Of a stretch of DNA of 64,000 nt, positions 33,444-45,749 are shown piece after piece (within the stretch, counting starts at the first letter, position 1; every line of letters starts with the position of its first letter). The notes below the pieces were generated by a model. That model had not been told where the DNA came from and did no database searches. It saw only the letters and a program-made list of their open reading frames with translations. The DNA is taken from contig NC_053146.1 in the NCBI RefSeq assembly GCF_016808335.1, positions 8,067,015 to 8,131,014 of the forward strand, given 5' to 3'. Both the position numbers and the translations under genes were made by a program. The stretch is from Panicum virgatum. Lineage: Eukaryota > Streptophyta > Magnoliopsida > Poales > Poaceae.

Positions 33444-36150
33444 TCAGTAATCATAGATGGTTCCGGAAAAATTATAGATGGTAATCATGGGCTGTAAGTT
33501 CATAATGGTCTCTCATAGTTTGAACGAATAAAGAAGAACCGCCTAGTTGGATAAAACGGCACCAAATCATGCCATGCATTGTCATTGCATTTGTCTTCAA
33601 ATTCTTTCTCCTATATTTAAATTTTAGCGACCCTTGTTGATATGAAGTTAGGATAATCCTCAGTTAGGTTCCTCTGCCTCCTAATTTCAAGTGACAGTTA
33701 ATGCTTTTGTATGATACTTGTTAATTCTTATTACAGGTACCTTATTGTCATTGATGATATATGGAGCAAAGATGCATGGAAAACAGTTAACTGTGCATTG
33801 TGCAAGAATAATAAAGACGGTAAAATAATCACTACAACACGTAAGCATGATGTAGCTAAAACATGCTGCTCTTCAGATGCTGATTTTGTTTACAGAATGA
33901 AGCCACTTAGTTTTGCGGACTCAAAAAAGTTGTTCTTCCAAAGATTATATGGCTCAATTGATAAGTGCCCTGATTACCTCAAAGACATTTCTTATAAGAT
34001 CTTGGAAAAATGTGACGGTTTACCTTTGGCTATCGTTTCCATATCTGGCTTACTTGCCAATAAACCACAGACAGAGGATGAATGGGATCGAGTGCAGAAC
34101 TCTATTGGTCGTGGGTTAGGAAAAGATGTTGAAAGCATGATGCAAATATTATCACTTAGTTACTTTGATCTTCCTCATTATCTGAAAACTTGTTTATTGT
34201 ATTTAAGTGTATTTCCAGAGGATTTTGTTATTGATAAGAAGCTTTTGGTAAGGAGATGGATTGCAGAGGGATTCATCCAAAAAGAACAAGGTGAAACCAG
34301 TTTCAAATTAGGGGAGTGGTGTTTCAATGAGCTCATCAATAGAAGCCTGATCCAAGCACGGAAGATAAATATGTACGGAGATGTGACAGCTTGCCAGGTC
34401 CATGACACAATTCTTGATTTTATTGTATCAAAATCTGAAGAAGAGAATTTCATTACTGTATTCGGTGATGGTTATCAAATACATGGTCAACATAGCAAGT
34501 TCCGTCGACTATCTATCAATGCTAGCAGTAAAGAGAAAGTTTCAACACTGACACAGCTGGATTTGTCTCATGTCCGGTCAGTTGCAGTGTTTCATTATTC
34601 AGAGGAACTACCTATGTGGTCAAAATTCAGTTTCTTGCGTGTTTTGGACTTGCGTGGCTGCAGGCAGGTGGAAGGTGATCATCTTACAGGTATCGGGAAT
34701 TTATTTCAGCTAAAGTACCTGAGCCTCCGTGGAACTGGAGTTCGTGAACTCCCAGAACAGATTAGCAAACTAACATGTCTGGAGACACTGGATCTAAAGA
34801 TGTCAAAGGTGACAAAATTACACGCCGGTACTGCTAAGCTCCAAGGATTAATCTACTTGGCTGTTGACAAGGGGGTTCAGCTTCCTGATGGAACAAAAAG
34901 AATGACAGCATTAGAGGATTTAGATTGTGTGGATATCTTCAAGCAGTCAATTAACTTCCACAAGAGTTTGGGCAGCTGAAGAATCTTAGGAATGTCCAGT
35001 TATTTGTGAGCTCTGATAATTGCCGTGATGCTGCAGAAGCAAGTCACTACAAGAAGTATATGGACGATATAGTCTCTTCACTCTGTAAACTTGGCCACCT
35101 TCATTCTTTGTCTATTGACGGTAAAGCTAAAAGTAAATTAGACTTCTCCATGGATTCAGGTGGTGATGCTCCAACTGGCCTCCAGAAATTCGAAATCACG
35201 AACCATTTCATCTCCAAGGTTCCAAACTGGGTGCGCTCCCTTTTCAATCTCCAATTTTTAACCCTCCGTGTTAAGGAATTCGAGGTGGACGACTTCATGG
35301 CGCTTGGGCGCCTGCCAGCTCTGGTGTTTCTCAGGCTGGAAGCACACAAATGTTTCCACGGAAGAAGGATATCAATTAGTGGCGCTGATGGGTTTCAGAG
35401 CCTGCGTCATTTTGATTATTGCTGTGCCATACCGGTCACATTTAAGGCTGGAGCGATGCCAAAGATTAATAAGCTTACCCTCATGTTCAGTATATTCAAA
35501 ACATCCCAGCTAGCAACAAATGAAGAGTTCCGTTTTCCTTTTGGTGTCCAACACCTGACCTGTCTTCACAGCGTTTGCTATCTGCTTTATGACCACAACT
35601 TTAAAAAAGAATTTGACGAATGGATTACTGAGAAGAGGACCCAAATAATGGCCCATATGAGCTGTGAGCAGCTCATGTCGACTATTTGTGAGATGGAGGC
35701 CATGGATCAAATGTATATGGGAGAACATCGTATGGAAGCAGCAGCTCGCACCCATCTCAAGTCACCCAAACTTACAGTCAGAAGAACAAAAGAATGGGGC
35801 ATATCGATCTCCAGGACAAGAGGGCCTATACAAGGATTCATAAAATATTTAAGCTTAAATCGTGAACTAACTGCAGTGAAATTGAAGTTAAAGCGCATCA
35901 CTGAGGGAGTTATTACAGAGCTCTCAAGGAATAATTGCCCACTCAAGGTATTTGCAGCGTGTTGTGACATTTACCATTATTATTTCATAAGTCTTGTGTG
36001 ACTTCCCATCTCTCCCTCTTTCCCGTGTATGTAAACACTACTATTTTCTCCTTGCAGGGTCAAGGTAATTGCCAATGTCAAGGCCTTCTTGAGGCAAAGG
36101 CGCGATTGAACACCTTGTCATTCAACAATGCTACAAGTACTTCTCAGTAG

Positions 36151-36538
36151 GAGACACGGGCTCCAGGTGGCTCCGGCTCCCTCTCACGCAAAACAGTAGT
36201 AGCTTTATTGTAGCACGAATTCTTTTTACAGACAGAGACATGATTAAACTAGGAGATCAATTGGGGAAGCCGGTGAAGCTGGAAATTTTTTTCTTCACCG
36301 GCCCTGGTTTCTCGGATGCTACAGTAGCACAACAGTGGTGGTAGAGACGGAGCCGGCCAAGGCTGTGTCAACGGCGACCTAACTCTAGATGCAGGGAGGC
36401 GCCCTCGATGTGTCCATGATAATTGTGCGATTGTTTATGTATCAAGTGAGGTTGAAATTCTAGGAAAAGTTATTTTCCCTTGAATTCATCAAGGTTATTT
36501 TGAATGAAAATATAAGATGACTTCTATTTTTGGGAACA
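36151..36538. other. 3' flank of the NLR gene
   Basis: No coding or repeat feature recognised. Probably 3' untranslated and intergenic DNA of the NLR pseudogene. Confidence 0.4.
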
Positions 36539-36905
36539 TATCTAGTGCAAACCAAGGACCTCGTGCAAATCCGTGCAAACCTACTAAACAAAGTTTCAAA
36601 AAATTCTGAAAAAAATCATGAATGTTCTTCTCAGATTACATCATCTATATATAAAATTTCATGGTCAAATTCGTCTTACTCTAGAAGTTACAAAAAAGAC
36701 AAATTTGAGATGCATTTGAACCATTATTGTTGTCAGAAAATTTGTCTTTTTTGTAACTTCTAGAGTAAGACGAATTTGACCATGAAATTTTATATATAGA
36801 TGAGGTAAGCTGAGAAGCACATTCATGATTTTTTTCAGAATTTTTTGAAACTTTGTTTAGTAGGTTTGCACGGGTTTGCACGAGACCTTTGGTTTGCACT
36901 AGATA
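36539..36905. mobile_element. fold-back MITE (long perfect-type palindrome)
   Basis: Two arms of about 175 bp (36539-36714 and 36733-36905) are inverted copies with few mismatches. Both read inward from TATCTAGTGCAAACC through ACTAAACAAAGTTTC to AGTTACAAAAAAGACAAATTT. The loop is only about 18 bp. No target duplication was found. A transcript would fold into one long hairpin, a good source of small RNAs. Confidence 0.88.
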
Positions 36906-37752
36906 CGTTGCCTCTATTTTTAGGCCTGTTTGGCATGGATCCAGCTCTAAGATCCATGCTAGAGCTGAAGTTTGTAAAACTAATTAAAATATTTTATATT
37001 TTAACTCTGAAATAAAAGTGTAATGACTCAATAAAAGACCCTTGATATATTTACACCTTTGGCTCCAAGAATTTCTAGAGCTGGCTATGTCCAAGAACTC
37101 CACGAATTTTCTGGAGTTGGTCCCAATACAAACTCGTACAAGCAAAGATCATATCCACGCTTGCAGAGATCATGTGTGTTTTGCGCCATCTATCGTAGAA
37201 CACAGGCCTTAGCTGTGTTTCCTGAGTTCTGAAATCCTCAATGCGCTTGCAGAGGAAATCCACGTGATAATGGCAGCATGACGCTCGCGGGAACATAACA
37301 TCGGTGCACTCTTCAGGAGATAACAGAGATAGCAGGGTTGAAAGTTTCAAGAGAAAACATAACATCGGTGCGCCATGATTTTTGAGTCGTTTCACAGTCC
37401 AATTGTCAGCTATGGAACCATGGTTGCACTCTTCAGCAGCAGGGTTGGAACCGTGGGCCTGATAACGAACCGAGAATTAGTAATCATGGATTTTTATTTT
37501 TATTTCCCCACAAAAAGAAAATATCTAGATTTTCTCTCTCTTTTTTTTCATTTTAGGATTTTGGACTAAGCAAGAGCAGCGGTAGCAGTTGGTGACACAT
37601 CGGCATCGCAATCCCAGTCTCACTGCATCACTGGCCCCACCTGGCAGCGTCTCATCCGTCTCTCTCCCATTCCCAGTCTCGCTTCTTTTCAGTTTCCCCC
37701 GACCAAACCCTCGCTCCCGCCGCGCGCCACCGGCTGAATCCGACCAATCGCC
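36906..37752. other. intergenic and F-box 1 promoter region
   Basis: 36923-37095 may be another small MITE: GGCCTGTTTGGCATGGATCCAG at the left, and a weakly matching inverted CATAGCCAGCTCTAG near the right. 37100-37400 contains near-duplicated words ACATAACATCGGTGC (two copies) and TTGCACTCTTCAG; an open minus-strand frame there shows no domain. The last 150 bp are the C/T-rich leader of F-box 1. Confidence 0.4.
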
Positions 37753-39835
37753 ATGGCTGAGGCGGCGCGGGCCCCTGCTCTGATGGAAGAGCTCGTCGAG
37801 GAGATCCTTCTCCGCCTCCCGCCGACCGAGCCCGCCAGCCTCGTCCGCGCCGCCCTCGTCTGCAAGCCCTGGTGCCGCCTCATCTCCGGGCCCCGCTTCC
37901 GCCGCCGGTTCCGCGAGCTCCACCGCACGCCCCCCCATGCTTGGCTTCTTTTGCAATCACATCTGCGTGGCCCGCTTCGTCCCCACCTGCGCCTACCGCC
38001 CTCCCAACGACGACCACCGCGGCTGGAGCGCGCTCGACGCTCGCCATGGCCGCGTCCTCTTCCGCAGCACGGGCTTGGGGTCTCGTAGCCTCCTCATCTG
38101 GAACCCTGAAACGGGCGAGCGGCTCCAGCTGCCCATGGTGGGGTCTCTGCTTGCGCGCGACTGGAACGCGACTGTGCTCTGTGCGGCCGGCGGCGCGTGC
38201 GACCACCTCGACTGCCACCATGGACCCTTCCTCGTCGTCTTCGTGGCCACAGGCGACGACCACATTACTCTCCGGGTCTACTCATCGGAAGCTGTCGCCT
38301 GGAGTGAGCCGACCTATGTCGCGGAGTTCCCCAATTACAAAGTCGATATGCTGCCCTCTGCCATTGTTGGGAATGCGCTTCACTTCGTGGTTGACTCAAG
38401 CAGGAGAATTCTCAAATACGATTTGGCCACGCGGGAAACCTATGTGTTTCTCCAGCCTCTTGTGTCCTATGGGTACTATACCACAATCATGACAATGGAG
38501 GATGGTGGGCTGGGAGTCGCAAGAATGGATGATGAGCTCAGTCTCTCCCTGTGGTCATGGGTGCCAAAATCCGATGGAGGCATGGGATGGGCAAAAATCA
38601 GAGCCATTGACCTCGTGAAGCTCCTCTCTGTCGATGCCCACTCCATTGGTTCTGATTTTGTTGTCTTTGCATCTGGTGTCAGAATCTTTTTTGTGGGCAC
38701 AGATGTTGGGCTATTCAGTTTTGATTTAAATTCTGACCAGGTGAGGAAGATATGTGAGGTGGAATTCCATTACGATGGCATCCGTGGTCTTGTTCCCTAT
38801 ATGAGCTTCTACACTCCAGGTAAAGCTTAGCTTACTTTATATTTTCTCAAGTTTTAGGACTTCTACTTTTCCTGTTGGTAAATGGTAACATGAATTTTAA
38901 CGGTATTGTGATTATATATGTGTTCAGCTAGATTTTTATATTTCTCGAGTTTTGAGTGTATCCCCTCTTAATGATTTTTTGCAAGTGCCTGTTAACTGGT
39001 GTGCATGGGGATAATAAGTTACTGTGTTTAGTTATCTATTAGCAACATGTTGGCGCTTGTGTTTAGTGAGTAACAAATTTTTGATGGGGGCCAAGCAATT
39101 CCTTGATAAAAAATGCTATCTTGAATGTTTAAATTTATGAAAGTGGAATGTCACTGTTACATGTACAACCGTGGTACTCCTTTGCGACAAGCTTTGTTAT
39201 GAACCATTCATGAAATTGGTTAGATATGTGTACCGGTGTAGGACCTTTCTTTTTCCATCTTCTGCACCAGCCTTGAAGATCTAAATTTTGCTGTGCCTGG
39301 AAGGTACCAAGCAGGTAAAAACTAAAAAAGCCCATTAACACTATGTATACTTTGGGCATGATCTGTAAATGTCACTTAACAGACATTTATATGATTGAAT
39401 TGAATCAGTGTTCAACAAACATAGTTTTTTTCCCCTCGAGTTATGAATCAAATGCTTGTATGATTAGCCAGCAACTCAGTTTGTTTTGTGGCAAATGTTA
39501 ATTGAGGTCCAATTGGTTATCAGTGAGCTCATGTTATTTCCAAACACTCCGTTCGGATGGGCTGAAAGCCAGCCGGTTGGCTGTTTCGGGCTGGGCTCAT
39601 CGGCAGCAGCCGTTCGGCTGGTGGGCAGCAGCCGTTCGGATGGTACGAATCTGGCGTTGGCCTTCCTTCTTTACTCCCCTCGTTCGTTCCGTTGCCCGGC
39701 TGCAATCAGCAGCAGAGCTGCTGCACTGCTGCCTCTGGCTGGAAGAGCTCCAGCCGAGACCAGCCGAGAGCAGACTAAAATGTACCAGCCGAACGGAGCC
39801 AAAATCTGTTTACTTCTGCAGCATTGGAAGCATAG
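37753..39835 (+). CDS. F-box protein gene 1, one frameshift in a C7 run
   Basis: F-box proteins select targets for SCF ubiquitin ligases. The N-terminus MAEAARAPALMEELVEEILLR leads into the F-box (LPPTEPASLVRAALVCKPWCRL, split here only as description), followed by a grass-type beta-propeller-like region (ALDARHGRVLFRS, LLIWNPETGERLQLP, MTMEDGGLGVAR, VGLFSFDLNSDQ, VPYMSFYTPG). The frame shifts at 37930-37936, where ACG is followed by seven C instead of six; downstream codons continue without a stop to the donor at 38819|38820. A short last exon 39822-39835 (acceptor TTCTGCAG) gives ALEA and TAG; F-box 2 has the same structure. With one C fewer the gene would be intact, so this may be a sequence error or a young null allele. 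Confidence 0.78.
39549..39800. mobile_element. MITE-like insertion before the F-box 1 last exon
   Basis: CTCCGTTCGGATGGGCTG at the left is matched by the inverted GGCTCCGTTCGGCTGG at the right. The interior contains repeated CAGCAGCCGTTCGG. It lies about 20 bp before the splice acceptor at 39821. The flanks CCAAACA and CCAAAAT are similar, but a target duplication is not certain. Confidence 0.6.
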
Positions 39836-40709
39836 CCTACAAGCAAGGGAGCAAGAATTGGTGCTTTAGGTGCATTTAAAAACTTAAAATGCAGATCCAC
39901 TCATCCACAGGCTTCTCAGACGTGTGGAGATAGGTCATGGTAATTGTTGATGGTAGAAGCTTTATGATGGGCCAGCTTTATAGCATAAGTGATGTTAGTC
40001 ATGGCCTTAGTTTGTTAACCTTTAAGGGTTCTGTTTTTTGTTTTAGGGACAGTATCTCCCAATTTTTTTGTTTGTTCATTGGCCTTGTCTGTAAACTGGT
40101 TACCCTACTCAGCATCAGCCTACTCCATGTATATTCCAAGGCTTTAGGTTGCACCAAGCCTGAAATGGATTTGCTTATGAGAATGAGAATTTGCAATTTA
40201 AACAGTGCATCTGTGGAAGACTAAGTCATACTGATATCTTGAGTAACAACCTGGTGACATGTGGTGGGCTAGAGCAAATGATGGTGGTCAGGTCTGAAAA
40301 GGCTTCAACTTTATCACCATTTTAAGTGCATGTTCGATATGGAATCACCGTAATCTCTGCATGTTTGATGGAATTCTTCCTAACCTAAACAGAGTGCTGT
40401 TACTAGTTAGTAAGGGTGCAAATTAGTAACCATTAGATGTACCTCCAACTCTCTTTAGTTCAAAATTTTGTACTAATTTTCCAAAATGACCGTCCAATGC
40501 TGAACTCAACGCGTACAGAACAGTTGAAATCTGGCATTCTGGTCGATGACTTGTAGGGTCAAGTTGTTTCGCAGACCCACCCGCAGGCCGCCGCTCCACA
40601 GCCTAGTTGAGCCGCCCACCCGCGCGGCCGCGCCGCACTGGATGCCCGCCTCGCCCCGACCAAACCCTAGCTCCGCCCCCCGCCCGCGGGCACCGACGAA
40701 GCGAGCGAT
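39836..40709. other. intergenic between F-box 1 and F-box 2
   Basis: Probably the 3' untranslated region of F-box 1 followed by the promoter of F-box 2. The last 110 bp are GC-rich leader (CCAAACCCTAGCTCCGCC). No repeat ends or domains recognised. Confidence 0.45.
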
Positions 40710-41194
40710 ATGGCGCTGATGGAGGATCTCGTCGAGGAGGTCCTGCTCCGTTTCCCGCCGGCCGAGCCCGCGAGCCTCGTCCGCGCGGCGCTCGTCTGCA
40801 AGTCCTAGTGTCACCTCATCTCCGGCCGCCGCTTCCACCGCCGCTTCCGGGAGTTCCACCGCTCACCCCCGGTGGTCGGCTTCCTCTGCAATCTCCTAGG
40901 CAAAGACAATGCCAGCTATGCCTCCCGCTTTGTCCCCATGTCACCCGCCTGCCCGCCCCCACGCCGACTTCGAGCGCTGGTGCCTGCTTGCCCTCAATGC
41001 CCGCCACGGCCGCGTCCTCCTCCGCGCCGCGGATCGAAGTCCGCACCTCAACGTCTGGGACCCCGTCACGGGGGAGCGGTGGGAGCCGCCGCCGCCGTCG
41101 GGCGTTTGGAAGTCAAGCTGGAACACGGCAGTGCTCTGCGCGGCCAGCGGCGGCGCCTGCGACCACCTTCACTGCCGCGGTGCACCCTTCCTCG

Positions 41195-42047
41195 CAGTGG
41201 CGGAGCTGGCCAAAAATTTTAGCTGGGGCAGGATTTACATCAACTTTGAATGGTGCAAATGCTAAATACACCTTTGCTCGCTGGCCATAACAGTCATGTT
41301 GTTGCCGCTTTGGTCATAAAGAAATATAATTTACATCAATTTTGAATGGTGCAAATGCTAAATCCACCTTGTCTAGTTCCTATGACAATTGCGGCTTTGC
41401 TCGCTAGCTATAGCAGTCATGTTGTTGCCGCTTTGGTCATAGAGAAACATAAATGAGATTGTTTCATCTTTAATTCAACCAATTGTCATACAAGGTAAAC
41501 TAGTTCAGTGGCCCATTTACATTCGTGATGAGCACCATCGATGCATCACAAAGATCATGGAAACACATGAATAATCCCATAACCATAAATGCATGTATTA
41601 TAGTTCCATTAGTTTGCTAGGATATAAGACGTTGACCGGCTCCAGTGAATGTCTTGTGCCATATCTGAATGCTACAAGCAAAGCATGCATTTCTGTGATG
41701 CCTCAACATGCACAGCTACACAAACGCATATAAAAGAGCTAGCCTGTTTGGGCATACCCACGTTCTTTAGGTGCTTTAAAACTGAAGCGTCATCTTGGGC
41801 CACACCACCCACCTAATGTCGACTCACCAAATGGGCTATTATCGACTTATCTACTCCCGGCCCATATCTATTCATCGTCTTCTTCAATTAACCACAAGAT
41901 GATGTCTGACGTCCAGTCATCCAGACGCTGCCACAAACTTTGATTTGAGAGCCACTAGATCGTAGGGAAGAGAGGGGAGGGGGGTTTCGTGCCGCAGAGT
42001 AGCTGGGGCAGCTGCCCCACCGTGCGGTATGGGCAGCTCTGCCTATG
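41195..42047. mobile_element. hAT element in the F-box 2 coding exon
   Basis: An 853-bp element starts CAGTGGCGGAGCTGGCC and ends with the inverted CATAGGCAGAGCTGCC. The host sequence CTTCCTCG is repeated on both sides (41187-41194 and 42048-42055), a perfect 8-bp hAT duplication. Removing the element and one copy restores the F-box reading frame. It contains an internal direct repeat (ATTTACATCAA, TTTGAATGGTGCAAATGCTAAAT) near 41230 and 41330. It has no transposase. Confidence 0.92.
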
Positions 42048-42659
42048 CTTCCTCGTCGTCTTTGTGGGCGCCGATGCCGAGCAGATTTCCTTGTGCACCT
42101 ACTCGTCGGAGGCTGGTTCATGGAGTGAGCCGATCTTTGCCGCTCCGGCCAGTGAGTACATTGTCTATTCGGGGCCCACAGCCCTAGTGGGGAACTCACT
42201 CTACTTCATGATTCATATGGGACTTAGCATGCTCAGGTACGATTTGATCACACGGAAAACATCTGTTATTGATCACACACCTGCAAAGTCTATGTCGTCT
42301 ATTCATGATCCTACTGATCCAATGACGATGGAGGACGGTGGGATATTAGTCGGAGTCGATTATTGTGAAAGGCTCTTCCTCTGGTCAATGGAGGAAAGTC
42401 CCAACGGAGACATAGTATGGGCAAAAATCAGAGTAATTGAGCTCAGGAAGTTGCTCCCTTCCGATGCCTTCCGCACCATCTACCTTCGTAGTTTTGCCTT
42501 CGTCCGTGGCGTTGGAATCCTCGTGGGCACAAAAAAACGGGTTATTCATCATTGATCTAAAGTCTGACAAGGTGGAAATGGTATGCGAGGGCAAGATCAT
42601 GCACGGCGTGGTTCCCTACACGAGCTTCTACATTCCAGGTACCACTTTGCTTGGTTTGT

Positions 42660-43244
42660 GATTTCCCAAATTTTAGAACTTGGAAATTAGCAGTTAGTGA
42701 CATGAAAATCTGGGCAGTATCGCCGGAGTGTATATGTTCACCGAGTCCATGAAAGTATGACAGATGTATAACTCTGCTACTTTTGCCTTTTATTTTGGAT
42801 ACGAACCGTACCATTCTTGACACTAGCTACACTTGCCTAGGAATTTATTCATCGATTATACATCCTATGGTAGACATGATGGTGTCTTCACCAATTTAGG
42901 GTGAAAATACCTAGTAAAGTGAAGTTAGTTAATTTGCCCTCCAGATGCCTGCTTGTGCCTGTGCTTATTGCTGTACATTTATTACCTTTGATCAGTAATC
43001 AGTTACATTACTTAAAATATGGAAGACACGGATGATGATACATGTGTTAATAAACAAAGAGAGATTTTCCTCAGGAGGTTTGAGTCTTATCTTTCTCCAA
43101 AGGATTTGTGCAAGTTTAGCTGTTAACAGGTGGAGCGGTTGGTAATTAATGGTGCTTAATTAGTTACCTGTTTAGTAGAGACTTCTAGGAACATGTGTTT
43201 GGTTGGTGAGTAACAAAATGTTCGCTGATGGCATATCAGTTCCA
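42660..43244. other. F-box 2 intron, part before the retrotransposon
   Basis: Intron sequence alignable by eye in places to the F-box 1 intron (for example GTGAGTAACAAA near the end). It resumes after the retrotransposon at 55341. Confidence 0.6.
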
Positions 43245-43855
43245 TGTTGGGGACGCCACCTTCGCCCGACGGCGAAGCCCGTCGTCCAAGGCGTTCGGCT
43301 CCGAGCAAGGAAGCGGACGAGCGGTGAAGTGTACCGCGAAGGCGAAGAGGATGTACCTGAGGGGCTTGGAGCGAAGACTACCAAACGAAGGCCCGAGGTG
43401 CCCGAAGCCGCCCGAAGAGGAGCGAAGAGGCGGCGCCCGCAGCATGGGACGACGCGTGTGCCGAAGAGGCAGACGGCGAGGCGATTCTAACGGCCCCGTT
43501 GTGCGGAGTAGCGAAGACCCTCGGTCGTGAAGGGACGCGAAGTGGAGCGGCCCCACTGTCAGAATTCTGTACGGGATGTACAACTGTAATTCCACTAAGT
43601 TGTGTCGAGTGTTGTAACATTACATTTTTGCCCAGGGAATATTCCAAGATGCTGGCGGTTAGGGGGCAGTAAAGGAATTTTGGCCGGAGAGTAGTTGAGT
43701 TTCTAGGCTATAAATACCCCCCTTGTAACTGTTGAAGAGATATGGAATACCGAGCTAAAATGCTGTTGCTTTGATTTCCGTGTCATTATTACATCCGCTG
43801 CCATTTCCTCCAGCTGTTGTGACCTCTTCGCCCTGAAGAGCGTCTTACACCAACA
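43245..43855 (+). repeat. 5' LTR of the Tat element
   Basis: Starts TGTTGGGGACGCC and ends CTTACACCAACA. Rich in CGAAG/CTTCG words. A TATA box lies at 43709. Confidence 0.95.
43709..43716 (+). promoter_or_regulatory. TATA box in the 5' LTR
   Basis: TATAAATA followed by CCCCCC, about 145 bp before the LTR end. The same site is present in the 3' LTR at 55190-55197, where it would read outward toward the F-box 2 last exon. Confidence 0.7.
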
Positions 43856-43875
43856 GTTTTGGCGCCCACCCGCGG
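43856..43875 (+). other. primer-binding site region of the Tat element
   Basis: GTTTTGGCGCCCACCCGCGG directly follows the 5' LTR. TGGCGCC-type sites occur in plant gypsy elements; the exact tRNA was not determined. Confidence 0.6.
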
Positions 43876-43895
43876 TTCGTCTTTGACACGACCAC

Positions 43896-45737
43896 ATGGC
43901 AGCGAAGAAGAAACCAAACCATGCGGCTTCAGATGCTAATGCCTCAACCGAAGCCTTGCCTTCGAACAACAACATCATCGTCGCGACAAACGGCGACAAC
44001 AGCGAAGACCACGGCGAAGACCTTGAGGTCGAAGACCTCGCTGACGGAGGCCTTGAGGTCGACCTCCACGACCTCGGCATCTCCGTCGAAGACATCCGGG
44101 CCATAAAGAGAATCGACGCATGCCTCGCAGAGCGGCAACATCAAGCACAGCAAGCACAAGCCGGCACATCAAATGCGCCAGCACCTGCAGGAGCAAAGGG
44201 AAAAGGGCACCAGATCACTCCCGAAGAGATAGAGGATCAACTCAACAAGTTAAAGGAACAAGAGCTTCGCTGCAAAGCGATGTATCAAGCCATTCGAGAT
44301 CGTTTGGTGATGATGCAGCCCCTTCGTCAAGACCCCAAGCCAGTGCAACAGGCGCCTCAGTCACAAAGGCTTCACAGACAACCCGTCCTCATCGAAGATC
44401 AGTACTCGGACGAAGAAGAAGAAGGCGAGTACGTGATACCAATCCAGCTTCGCCAGCAACAGCTTTATCTGCAACAAAACCCCACCACACCCCTCTCCGT
44501 AGAATTCGAAGAGCTACCCTGGCCTCCACGTTTCAACCCAACCATTCTCCCACAGTTCGATGGGGACTCCGATCCAAAAGATTTCCTCCTCAAGTACGAA
44601 GCGGCCATCAAAGCATCAGGTGGCGGAGTGGCTTGCAAAGTAAAAGCATTTGTCCTTTCGCTGAAGGGCCTCGCTCAACACTGGTACTCCAACCTCCCAG
44701 TTGGACACATCCACACATGGGATTAGCTATGAAGAGAGCTAATCGCTGCCTTCAGAGGACCAAAGCTTGAAGAAGTCAATTCATGTGCCTTTCACAACCT
44801 AAAGCAAGTAGGATCCACATTGCAAGAATATCTGCACAGTCTCGTCAGACTTCGAGCAAGAGCACCAAACGTAGATGAGAAGACCATCATCGATGCCGCG
44901 ATTGCAGGCCTGAGTCTCGGCCCGTGCGGAGAATACCTCGAGCGCCGCAGGCCGAAGACCTTAAATAGGCTCTTCGAGATCATGCAAGAGTATTGCGTTT
45001 CAGACAAAGGAAAGCGCTAAAGAATCAAAGAGATGAATGAGTAGAGGTCGCGCAATCGCGACCGACCGAAGCCACATCAGGCTGAGCAAGTGAAGATCCC
45101 GAAGGCCGTGAACATGGTCTCCAGTGACGAAGCCCGCGACTTCCGGCCTCAAAACAATAGAGGAGTGAGGAGCGAACGAAGCAACTCCAATCGTGGTCGA
45201 AGGGAAAACTCCGACCGAAAACAAAAAGTACCATACTGTTGCATTCATGGCAAAGATACAGGTCATTGGACCAATGAGTGCCCCCTCACCAAGGATAAAA
45301 AAGAAGAGTTGGAGCGAACCACAAATACCGAGCAGCCGCCAAAGCCCGTCAATTGTACCCACACAAACCAGCCGCAAGGCCTGCCATCGCAAATTCAGTG
45401 GCAGCCTTCGCATCAGCCACATTAGACTTCGGCATATCCAACCCTTTCACCATCCTTCCCAACTTTCCACTATAACCCCACTTACACTCCTCTAGCCTTA
45501 CCAGCACCTTCGGCCCCCCAATTCCCGCAAATCCAAAACCCTTCGGTGCCACATCAAGGGTGGCGCCCACAACCCCAGCCACAAGCATCCAATTACCTTC
45601 CTCCACCTCCGAAGCTAGAACCCGGCACAATCCCAGAGAGAGCTAATGATCCGGTCGGAGGCACGGTGAATATCATTAACGCCATCTCCGGTGGATCAAA
45701 TGAACTAGTGCATGAGACGAAGCGTCAGAGGAAATAA
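43896..45737 (+). pseudogene. Tat element gag, decayed
   Basis: Starts MAAKKKPNHAASDANAS after the primer site. An acidic N-terminal part and coiled-coil-like Gln/Glu segments are followed by the capsid block (FEELPWPPRFNP, DGDSDPKDFLLKYEAAIKA, LAQHWYSNLP) and a zinc-knuckle-like CCIHGKDTGHWTNEC near 45240. A Pro/Gln-rich tail follows. In-frame stops lie at 44724, 45018, 45042, 45423 and 45735; most are one C-to-T change from a Gln codon. All parts are in one frame. Confidence 0.88.
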
Positions 45738-45749
45738 TACCTCCACACA

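Larger units (their letters stand above)
30492..36150 (+). pseudogene. CC-NBS-LRR (NLR) disease-resistance gene, N-terminus lost
   Basis: NLR proteins are cytosolic or nuclear immune receptors. Exon 1 (30492-30886) begins in the linker before the NB-ARC domain and carries the P-loop VGSGGLGKTTLAKQ. Its donor AAAAG|GTATGT pairs with acceptor TTACAG at 33736 to restore DKRYLIVIDDIW (kinase-2). Exon 2 (33737-35948) holds KIITTTRKHDVA (RNBS-B), CDGLPLAI (GLPL), FPEDFVI (RNBS-D), a VHD motif (CQVHDTILDF), and leucine-rich repeats. Exon 3 (36058-36150) is a short tail ending in TAG. The coiled-coil N-terminus (about 170 residues) is absent because the gypsy breakpoint lies at 30491. A 1-bp loss near 34965 (HKSLGS instead of an EFGQLKNLRN frame) breaks the LRR. 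The 2.85-kb intron holds two MITEs. Confidence 0.9.

Noticed and set aside
36530..36899. Two nearly identical 72-77-residue frames on opposite strands
   Set aside because: They are the two arms of a palindromic MITE, not two genes.
37075..37395. 106-codon minus-strand frame
   Set aside because: No recognisable domain, lies in repeat-like intergenic DNA, and has no leader or splice context.
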